From positions 1,984,001-2,048,000 of the forward strand of contig NZ_JACCBJ010000001.1 in NCBI RefSeq assembly GCF_013408745.1: DNA of 64,000 bases, given 5' to 3'. The notes under the pieces are model-generated. The model saw nothing but the letters and a program-made list of their open reading frames with translations, was not told the origin of the DNA and did not search any database. Numbering within the stretch: the first letter of the stretch is position 1; each line of letters opens with the position of its first letter. Position numbers and translations under genes: made by a program. Source of the DNA: Leifsonia soli. Lineage in GTDB: Bacteria > Actinomycetota > Actinomycetes > Actinomycetales > Microbacteriaceae. Positions 58,303-64,000 of the stretch are shown piece after piece.

Positions 58303-58361
58303 ATGAGCGCGGGTGCGGGCGGCCCCTGTCCGCGCACGGCGAAACCGGACGCCGCCCGGGC

Positions 58362-59381
58362 TCAGCCCTGGGTCGAGCCGTCGGAGAGCTGCGGGGTGAA
58401 GACGGCGCCGCCGGGGCCGAACGTCACGAACCCGAAGTACTCGAACTCGAACGGATCCGTCGAGGCCTGACCGGTCGAACCGTCGGAGGGGCTCGTCACC
58501 GTCGCGGAGGCCTCGATGCTCCCCCTGTCGCTCGACACCATCCATCCGCCGTGCGCCCAGGAGGAGTCGACCGCCACCAAGGGCCGGTCGTCCAGAGTCC
58601 AGTGGACGCCGCTCACGGTGTACCCGTCGTCTGTCGTGTCGTCGACGACGAAGGGGCAGCCGGCCGGGTCGGCGACGGTCGTCGCCACGCACGCGTCGAG
58701 CCACGCGTCGACTGCGGCGCGGGCCGCGGTGTCGCCGTCGGATGACAGCTGGGCCGGGAAGCGGGTGGTCTGCGGCCGGCCGGAGGGGCGGGAGGCGACA
58801 TCCGCATCCCAGATCCGGTAGGCGGCGTTGGGCGACGTGAAGCTCATGGGGTAGCTGCCGGGGAGCGCACGCAGCGTGACGATCGTGCGCAGCGCCTGGT
58901 TCGCCGGCCGGATCCCGGCGATGGAGTAGGTCATCCCGTCCGGCGCCTGCACCTCGAACGAGACCGTGTCCGGCGCCACCTTCGCCATGCGCCAGAGCGG
59001 GACGCCCGGCAGCCCGCCGGTCCGCTCGAATGCGAAGGTACGGCGCTGCTCCTGGTCGCCCTGCGTGAGGACGGCCTCGACGGTCGTGCGCCCCGACCGG
59101 GTCACCGGGCGACCGACCGTGAACGAGGTGATGCGATGCGTCGCCGTGGCATAGACCTTGTCGGTCAGCAGGATGTCACCGGCCGAGCGGTGGATCCCGG
59201 CGATGCGCATCGCCTGTTCCGCCTTTCCGTGCTCCAACGCGGTCAGATAGCGCGCGACCAGGGTGCGCGGCAACTCCTGCGCCATGCCGATCGTGGCGAT
59301 CGACATCACCGCGCCCGCAAGCGTGGCGAGCACCACGACCGTGACGCCCAGCCACAGCGCCGCCCGTGTCGACCTCCCCAC
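58362..59381 (-). CDS. membrane-anchored hypothetical protein A (paralogue of the next gene)
   Basis: 339 residues. One membrane helix (about 8-30) and then an extracytoplasmic region. Near the membrane is a helical stretch [24 protein letters not shown] like the first part of DUF4878/NTF2-like folds, then shared motifs with its neighbour: GDILLTxxx[19 protein letters not shown] and WLDAC. About one third of residues match the paralogue. Two conserved Cys (in DAC and GCPF) may bond. It follows protein B by two bases, so they are co-transcribed. Function unknown; the T7SS setting hints at a secretion-linked envelope role. Confidence 0.75.
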   Translation of the reverse strand: MGRSTRAALWLGVTVVVLATLAGAVMSIATIGMAQELPRTLVARYLTALEHGKAEQAMRIAGIHRSAGDILLTDKVYATATHRITSFTVGRPVTRSGRTTVEAVLTQGDQEQRRTFAFERTGGLPGVPLWRMAKVAPDTVSFEVQAPDGMTYSIAGIRPANQALRTIVTLRALPGSYPMSFTSPNAAYRIWDADVASRPSGRPQTTRFPAQLSSDGDTAARAAVDAWLDACVATTVADPAGCPFVVDDTTDDGYTVSGVHWTLDDRPLVAVDSSWAHGGWMVSSDRGSIEASATVTSPSDGSTGQASTDPFEFEYFGFVTFGPGGAVFTPQLSDGSTQG

Positions 59382-59383
59382 GG

Positions 59384-60430
59384 TCAGCCCTGCGAGCCGT
59401 CACCGCGCGCGGGCGTGAAGACCGCGCCGTCGCCGGTGAAGGTGACCGTGCCCGAGTACGCGAACGGGATGTCGCCGGTCGTGACCTGCCCGGTGGCGCC
59501 GTCGGCGAGCCTGGTCACCTTCGCGGTCGCCGTGACCGAGCCGCCGGAGCCGCGCACATCCCACCCTCCGTCGTACCAGTCGCCGTACATGTCGACCTCG
59601 GGACGCGTCACCAGCGACCACCGCAGATCGCTCAGCCGGACGCCGTTCGCCGTCTCCTCCTTCACCAGGAACGGGCAGTTCGCCGGAGCGGCGTCCTGGG
59701 TGGCGAGGCACGCGTCCAGCCAGTCCTCGACGGCCTTCTTCGCGTCCGCGTAGCCCGTGTCCGAGAGTTCGGCGGCGAACACCGTCGGAGTGACGACGCT
59801 GCCGGCCGGGTGCGAGATGGCGACGCCGCTCTTCGCGGAGTAGTCGGCACTCGACGAGCTGACCTTCACCGGGTAGCTGCCGGGGAGCGCGCGCAGCTTC
59901 GCGACAGCGTCATGGCTCGACGGCGTGAGGCCTGCGATGGTGAAGCTCAGGCCGCTGGGCCCCGCGGTCTCGACCTCGACGGTGTCCGGCGTGACGGGCG
60001 CGAGCTTCCACAGCGGCAGGAACGGCAGACCGCCCGCGCGGACGACCCGGAAGGAGCGGTGGTAGGGGCGATCGCCCTCCTCGACCGTCGCATCCACCGT
60101 CGTCACGCCGTGGCGGGTGACCGGCGCGCCGAGCGTGAACGAGGTGATGCGGTCGGTCGCCGTGGCGTACGCCGCCTGGGTCAGCAGGATGTCGCCGGAG
60201 CGCGGCGTGATCGCGCCCAGCTTCATCGCCTCGCGGGCGTGGCCGTGGACGAGGGCGTCGAGGTAGCGCGCGACCACAATGCGCGGCATGCTCTGCGCCG
60301 CCGCGACCGTGGTGACGGAGAAGAAGGCGCCGGCGGCCGTGCACAGCACCGCGGCGGCGGCGAGGACCCACCAGAACCAGCGGACGCGGACGGTGCGCTT
60401 CGCGGGCGCGGCTTCGGACTCGGTGCTCAC
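59384..60430 (-). CDS. membrane-anchored hypothetical protein B (paralogue of the previous gene)
   Basis: 348 residues. A basic N-terminus, a membrane helix (about 19-41) and an extracytoplasmic domain with the same order of motifs as protein A: VARYLDALVHGHAREAMKLG, GDILLTQAAYATAT, ALPGSYPV, WLDACLATQ and CPFLV. Ends DGSQG, like A (DGSTQG). GTG start with GGGGGAG upstream. Tandem duplication with strong divergence implies two partners or distinct ligands. It lies downstream of the WXG100 gene, separated by a terminator. Confidence 0.75.
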   Translation of the reverse strand: MSTESEAAPAKRTVRVRWFWWVLAAAAVLCTAAGAFFSVTTVAAAQSMPRIVVARYLDALVHGHAREAMKLGAITPRSGDILLTQAAYATATDRITSFTLGAPVTRHGVTTVDATVEEGDRPYHRSFRVVRAGGLPFLPLWKLAPVTPDTVEVETAGPSGLSFTIAGLTPSSHDAVAKLRALPGSYPVKVSSSSADYSAKSGVAISHPAGSVVTPTVFAAELSDTGYADAKKAVEDWLDACLATQDAAPANCPFLVKEETANGVRLSDLRWSLVTRPEVDMYGDWYDGGWDVRGSGGSVTATAKVTRLADGATGQVTTGDIPFAYSGTVTFTGDGAVFTPARGDGSQG

Positions 60431-60495
60431 GTGGACTCCCCCAGACCGGCCGGATACCGATCGGCCGACAGTCAGCTTAGGGGCGGGACGCAGAA

Positions 60496-60528
60496 GAGCG
60501 CGGGCACCCGTTCGGGGTACCCGCGCTC
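60496..60528 (-). terminator. terminator of the WXG100 gene
   Basis: A 14-base stem (60496-60509 with 60515-60528; one pair is U-G in minus-strand RNA) with a 5-base loop begins 20 bases after the stop at 60549. Confidence 0.8.
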
Positions 60529-60548
60529 CACTGTCGTGTGGGTCCGGC

Positions 60549-60845
60549 TCAGCCGCCGATGCCCTTGGCGAGCTCGCTGTCGACGTTCTGCAGGGCGTCG
60601 GCCGCCTTGGTGAGGAACTGCGACATCCCGTCGAGTCCGTTCACCGCCTCGGTGGTGCCCTTGGTGAACTGCTCGTACGAGGTGTGGAAGGCGCCGGACG
60701 CCTGGTCGGTGACGAAGCCCCCGTTCACGAGCCCGTTCACCAGGTTCTGCAGCTCGTGGAGCTTCGCGGTGATGTCGTCCTTGCCCGCGATCAGGCGGTT
60801 GGCGGCATCGGTCATCTCGCCGTACGTGACGTTCATGTTGGCCAT
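60549..60845 (-). CDS. WXG100 family type VII secretion protein (Trp replaced)
   Basis: 98 residues, the EsxA/B size, predicted as two long helices with a central turn. At the turn the sequence is LVNGGFVTDQASGAF rather than WxG, so the Trp is Phe. No signal peptide. WXG100 proteins are secreted as dimers by the type VII system. The ATG at 60845 has AAGGA about 6 bases upstream and gives the family length; longer in-frame starts upstream are not needed. The C-terminal end lacks a clear YxxxD/E signal, which may be on a partner. Confidence 0.8.
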   Translation of the reverse strand: MANMNVTYGEMTDAANRLIAGKDDITAKLHELQNLVNGLVNGGFVTDQASGAFHTSYEQFTKGTTEAVNGLDGMSQFLTKAADALQNVDSELAKGIGG

Positions 60846-60985
60846 GACGGTCCTTATCCCTTCGGTTCGAAAGAGGCCGTACCCCCGGGGCCGACCAGCT
60901 ACGTCCACCTAACCAGGCCTGCGGAGTGGACGGAATGGGGAGCACTCCCCATGTCCCGGGGTTCACCCACGCCGGGCCAGCGGGA

Positions 60986-60991
60986 TAGCGT
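60986..60991 (+). promoter_or_regulatory. -10 box TAGCGT before the membrane protein gene
   Basis: TAGCGT ends 7 bases before the ATG at 60999 with no ribosome binding site; leaderless start predicted. Confidence 0.5.
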
Positions 60992-60998
60992 GGCAGCC

Positions 60999-61772
60999 AT
61001 GCCGTCGTACAGTCCGATGAAGCCGAACCCGAACTCCGCCGCTGCGCGCAGCTCCGGATCACGGCAGGACCGCTCCTCCACACCGCCGTCGCAGGCGGAG
61101 CGGGCTCTGCGCCCGTTCGGGTATCTGCTCGTCGCGCTCGTCTGGACGGTGCTCGGGGCCGTCACCCTCGCTCTCCCGGCTGCTCTGCCCTTCGGGCTCT
61201 GGAGCACGAACCCGGACTTCAGCTCGCGCGAGTTCGTCACCGGCGGCGACACCGTGATCACCGTGCTGTTCCTGGTGTTCGCCCTCGTGGTGCTCGTGCC
61301 GCTGCTCGGGTACGCGTTCGTCGCCCTGCCGCTCGGCTCCGTCTCGCTCGCCGTGCTGTCGTGGACGTACGTCGTCCGCAGCCTGCGACCGTCGTATGCG
61401 GGCGAGCGCCTGTCGAGCACGGGATGGTCGCGCAACGTCATCGGGCCGGTGACGGTCGGGAAGACGGCGCTGTCGCTGCTGCCCGTCCGGCTGACGCCCT
61501 GGACGACGTTCTGGACCGAGATCATGTTCCTCGGCTGGCGGCCGGGCCGCGCGGTCCTGGTCGCCGGCATCCCCTACGCGCTCGCGTCGTTCCTCGTCGC
61601 CGGCTGGCTGTTCTGGCCGGTCGGCCCGGTCGCGGCCGTGGTCTGGGTCGTCGTGACGGCGGCGCTCGTGGTGACGACCGTCGTCCTGATCGCCCGCGAA
61701 TACCTCCGACGGGTCGGCGGAGGGAACGTCAGCGGCCGGAAGCCGGCTGCCCGAGCGGAGCGCGGAAGCTGA
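60999..61772 (+). CDS. hypothetical multi-pass membrane protein
   Basis: 257 residues: a Ser/Pro/Arg-rich cytosolic N-terminus (about 1-38), then four to six hydrophobic segments (about 41-65, 85-125, 185-235) and a basic tail. No family recognised. It is the only plus-strand gene in the type VII cluster, divergent from the WXG100 gene. Its last 44 bases overlap the 3' end of the convergent 203-residue gene, so the two mRNAs are complementary there. Confidence 0.7.
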   Translation: MPSYSPMKPNPNSAAARSSGSRQDRSSTPPSQAERALRPFGYLLVALVWTVLGAVTLALPAALPFGLWSTNPDFSSREFVTGGDTVITVLFLVFALVVLVPLLGYAFVALPLGSVSLAVLSWTYVVRSLRPSYAGERLSSTGWSRNVIGPVTVGKTALSLLPVRLTPWTTFWTEIMFLGWRPGRAVLVAGIPYALASFLVAGWLFWPVGPVAAVVWVVVTAALVVTTVVLIAREYLRRVGGGNVSGRKPAARAERGS

Positions 61773-62340
61773 TCGAGTCGATCATCGCGTCGAACAGCTC
61801 GAGGTAGAGCTCCGGAGCGGTCGCCATCGGGGCATTGATGCGCGCATGGATGAGGCGCGAGCCGTCCGGGACGGCGAACCGGTAGTCGGCGACCAGCTCG
61901 GGGGCCGACTGCTCGTCGTACGTGGTCTGGCGGACCTGCGAGCGACGCCGCACCGGCCCGATGGAGAACTCGAGCGCGTCGTCGTCGGGGAAGCAGCGCT
62001 GCAGGTGCGTGGCGGTGTCGTCATCCGGTCCCGGCGCGGTCGGCCACTCCTCGCGCGACAGCACGATGGAGGCGGGGAACGGCACGCCGGGCAGGATCTC
62101 CATCGAGAGCGCCAGCGCGAAGGCCGAGCTCTCGTCCGCCAGCGCGACCAGGTGCTCCAGCTCGGTCTTCGCGGTGCGGCGCACCCGGGCCAGCCGGTCG
62201 GCGCGGCCGACCCGCTCGGTCACCAGGCGCGCGATGCGCCGGGCGGCCGCCTCCTCGTCGTGCAGCGGGATCATCACCCACGTGCCGGGGAAGACGATGG
62301 TCAGCTCCTCATCGAGCGAGGTCAGGCGTGCGTCGGTCAT
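61729..62340 (-). CDS. hypothetical T7SS-locus protein (203 residues)
   Basis: 203 residues, no signal peptide or membrane helix. Begins with a strand and FPGTWVMIPLHDEEAAARRI, then a helical basic stretch, a central strand region (SMEILPGVPFPASIVLS) and a C-terminal ELYLELFDAMIDSISFR helix. I recall similar 'PGTW-IPL' proteins near actinobacterial type VII genes, but give no name. It overlaps the next gene upstream by four bases (ATGA). It shares a layout with that 206-residue protein, so the two may be distant paralogues or a heterodimer. Confidence 0.7.
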   Translation of the reverse strand: MTDARLTSLDEELTIVFPGTWVMIPLHDEEAAARRIARLVTERVGRADRLARVRRTAKTELEHLVALADESSAFALALSMEILPGVPFPASIVLSREEWPTAPGPDDDTATHLQRCFPDDDALEFSIGPVRRRSQVRQTTYDEQSAPELVADYRFAVPDGSRLIHARINAPMATAPELYLELFDAMIDSISFRAPLGQPASGR

Positions 62341-62957
62341 GCGAACTCCCCCAGGGTGACGCGCAGCGAGTCGGCGATGGCCTGCGTATCGGTGACCATG
62401 TCGTCGAACCCGCCGATGAATCCCGACCGGAACACCGTGTGGAACGCCTGCGCGGACCCGACGGGGAAGATCGCGAACACCACCCGCTGCTCCAGGAGCG
62501 CGTCTCCCGCGTCGTCGTCGGCGAGCGCGGTGAGGTGCGTGAAGCCGACGAGCTCGCCGACCGCGTGCGCCGTCCGCCAGGAGCGGTAGCCGAGGGTCTC
62601 GTAGCCCGGCTCGCGCACCGCGGCGTCCGCATCGGTCGCGGCGAGGTAGCTCTCCGGGGTGTCGTCGACCTCGAGCTGCAGCAGCTCGAACGTCTGGTAC
62701 GCGTTGAGCACGCCCGCCGACGGGATCGGAATGAACACGCGGGCCCGCGTCGCACCGCTCGGGTCCTCCGCGTGCAGCACCTGCTGCAGGGCGCGCAGCT
62801 GGGCGGTGAGCCCCGCGGCCTGCTCCCCCGCGTCGAGCGATGCGGCGAACCGCTCCGGCCAGTCCCCTCGCGGGTCCTCGCTCAGCAGCTCGACGTCGTA
62901 CCAGCCCTCCGGGGCCTCGAACGTGAAGTCGACGATGTCGCGCGGGCGCAGCGTCAT
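62337..62957 (-). CDS. hypothetical T7SS-locus protein (206 residues)
   Basis: 206 residues, soluble, acidic. N-terminal FTFEAPEGWYDVELL resembles the strand-P-x-GW-strand opening of LpqN/PsbP-like folds; ARVFIPIPSAGVLNAYQ is central and the C-terminal DDMVTDTQAIADSLRVTL helix closes it, in the same order as in the 203-residue neighbour. It begins 15 bases after the large T7SS protein ends, and overlaps the next gene, so all three form one operon. A chaperone or immunity role is possible but unproven. Confidence 0.7.
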   Translation of the reverse strand: MTLRPRDIVDFTFEAPEGWYDVELLSEDPRGDWPERFAASLDAGEQAAGLTAQLRALQQVLHAEDPSGATRARVFIPIPSAGVLNAYQTFELLQLEVDDTPESYLAATDADAAVREPGYETLGYRSWRTAHAVGELVGFTHLTALADDDAGDALLEQRVVFAIFPVGSAQAFHTVFRSGFIGGFDDMVTDTQAIADSLRVTLGEFA

Positions 62958-62972
62958 ACCGGGTCAGCCTCC

Positions 62973-64000
62973 TCAGCCGTTGTGGCTCTTGTACGTCGGA
63001 ACATACTTGTCCGCCTGGCCGAGCGCGAACTTCTGCAGGTCGATGCTGGGGATCTTCGGCAGGTCGGTGTGGTTGCCTCCGTCGAACTTGTTGGCGATCT
63101 CGTCCACCTTGCCCGGCGCGTTCACCAGCTCGATGCCCTTGTTGATCAGCGCGGAGCCCTGGTGGTACGCGGCGACGACGGTGAGCGGGTTGACCTCGCG
63201 GGCGCCGACGTCGTGCGAGACGGCGCGCACGACGTTCTGGTCGATGCCGAGGAGGGTCCGCATCGCCTTCGCCTTGTCGGCGCCGTCGGTCACCAGCGCC
63301 TTGTAGGCGGCGCGCTGGCCGGCCGCCGACTCGCCGGCGGCCTGCCAGATCTTGACCGGGTTGACGTCGTTGAGCGGCTTCTCGAACAGCTTCTTGGTCG
63401 CCGACTTCATCAGGCGCTTGCCGATCTGCATCTTGAGCATGGCGTTCGGACTGGTGCGGACACCGCCCACCAGACGGGGAGCACGGGCCAGCGCCTTGAT
63501 GCGCGCGGCCTTGCCGAGGAACGCGAAGATACGGCCGCCGAACAGGCTGAGCGCGACGCCGACGGCGGCCCCGATGATGTCGAGGAAGGTGCCCTCGCCG
63601 TTCGCGAACTTCACGACCGCGTCGACGAGCTTGATGATGGATGCGACCAGCGCGATCACGACGAGCACCTGACCGAGGATGGGCACCCAGGAGAGGAAGA
63701 TCGCCAGCACCCCGGCGATGTCGCCGATGGTCTCGATCACATCCATGACCTTGTCCCAGAAGCCCGGGTTCTTCAGGCCGTTGTTGTGGTGGTCGACGAC
63801 GTCGACGATCGCGTCGACCGCCTTCTCGGCCGCGCGGTTCTTCTTGTCGCGGGCGTCGTACCAGGCCTGGTGGGCGGCCTGCAGCGCGGCGTTCGCGTCT
63901 CGGGCCGCGTCGTCGGCCTTGTCGGCCGACTTCCCCGCCGTCGCCGCATCCTCCGGCTTCGCCTTCTGCGCGTCGGTGTGCGCGGTCGTCGCCGCCTTGT
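62973..64000 (-). CDS. putative T7SS-secreted protein (N-terminus beyond window)
   Basis: 341 C-terminal residues are visible; the frame is open to base 64000. The first 75 are a helical Ala/Lys/Asp-rich coiled-coil-like part with AWYDARDKKNRAAEKAVDAI, as in WXG100-like or LXG-type N-terminal domains. Hydrophobic segments with Gly-zipper character follow (GDIAGVLAIFLSWVPILGQV, then DIIGAAVGVALSLFGGRI) at about 88-150, and then a soluble C-terminal 190 residues with no toxin domain I recognise. Such proteins are secreted by type VII systems. The gene leads an operon with the two small proteins. Confidence 0.78.
   Translation of the reverse strand, partial: KAATTAHTDAQKAKPEDAATAGKSADKADDAARDANAALQAAHQAWYDARDKKNRAAEKAVDAIVDVVDHHNNGLKNPGFWDKVMDVIETIGDIAGVLAIFLSWVPILGQVLVVIALVASIIKLVDAVVKFANGEGTFLDIIGAAVGVALSLFGGRIFAFLGKAARIKALARAPRLVGGVRTSPNAMLKMQIGKRLMKSATKKLFEKPLNDVNPVKIWQAAGESAAGQRAAYKALVTDGADKAKAMRTLLGIDQNVVRAVSHDVGAREVNPLTVVAAYHQGSALINKGIELVNAPGKVDEIANKFDGGNHTDLPKIPSIDLQKFALGQADKYVPTYKSHNG

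Overview
The window is high-GC DNA from an actinobacterium. Gene content and order point to the Micrococcales, most likely the family Microbacteriaceae (Leifsonia-like); this is an inference from gene order and protein sequences, not from a database search. About 80 protein genes are packed with few gaps. I see no rRNA, tRNA, CRISPR array, insertion sequence, prophage or integrase.

Region by region. (1) 1-16.5 kb is core metabolism: a glycerophosphodiester phosphodiesterase (cut by the window edge), a Bax-inhibitor-1 type membrane protein, GMP synthase, a DUF3817 protein, SURF1, a CPA2 cation/proton antiporter with its TrkA-C partner, aerobic glycerol-3-phosphate dehydrogenase, GuaB3, a MalY-type beta-lyase, an ABC-F ATPase, IMP dehydrogenase, a RarD-like exporter and groES under a CIRCE operator. 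guaA, guaB3 and guaB lie within 13 kb, so most guanine-nucleotide genes sit together. (2) 16.5-27.5 kb holds a THUMP-like methyltransferase, a Gly/Pro/Gln-repeat DUF4190 protein, the minus-strand series glmS-acpS-alr-tsaE-tsaB-rimI-tsaD (amino sugar and D-alanine for the wall, holo-ACP, tRNA t6A), then divergent coaA, a small regulator and glmM. (3) 27.5-35.4 kb has rplM-rpsI, an SDR oxidoreductase divergent from an MmyB-type regulator across a clear palindromic operator, an unusual S1-type peptidase, a NarL-type two-component pair, truA and a double-GNAT protein. (4) 35.4-51.3 kb is the S10-spc-alpha ribosomal superoperon on the minus strand (rpsJ to rplQ) with secY, adk, map, infA, rpmJ and rpoA. 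rpsN is absent between rplE and rpsH, and rpsD is absent between rpsK and rpoA. Several proteins (L15, L17, L29, S5, S9) carry low-complexity tails. (5) 51.3-53.6 kb is an accessory island with a tiny self-contained transcription unit (24-residue peptide) and a secreted Ig-like protein with an LAATG sortase signal. (6) 53.6-58.3 kb is the str operon (rpsL-rpsG-fusA-tuf) behind a near-consensus promoter. (7) 58.4-64 kb is a type VII secretion-associated locus: two tandem membrane-anchored paralogues, a WXG100-size protein, a polytopic membrane protein, two small proteins of similar layout, and the C-terminal part of a large putative T7SS-secreted protein running off the end.

A pattern across the whole window is a -10 hexamer of the form TAGNNT (or a near variant) 6-7 bases before the start codon with no Shine-Dalgarno sequence, seen at about a dozen housekeeping and regulatory genes. 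These are predicted leaderless mRNAs and they decide several start codons. Ribosomal operons instead use TTGACC-N17-TANTAT promoters with long leaders. Strong GC hairpins lie at several junctions of the ribosomal superoperon.
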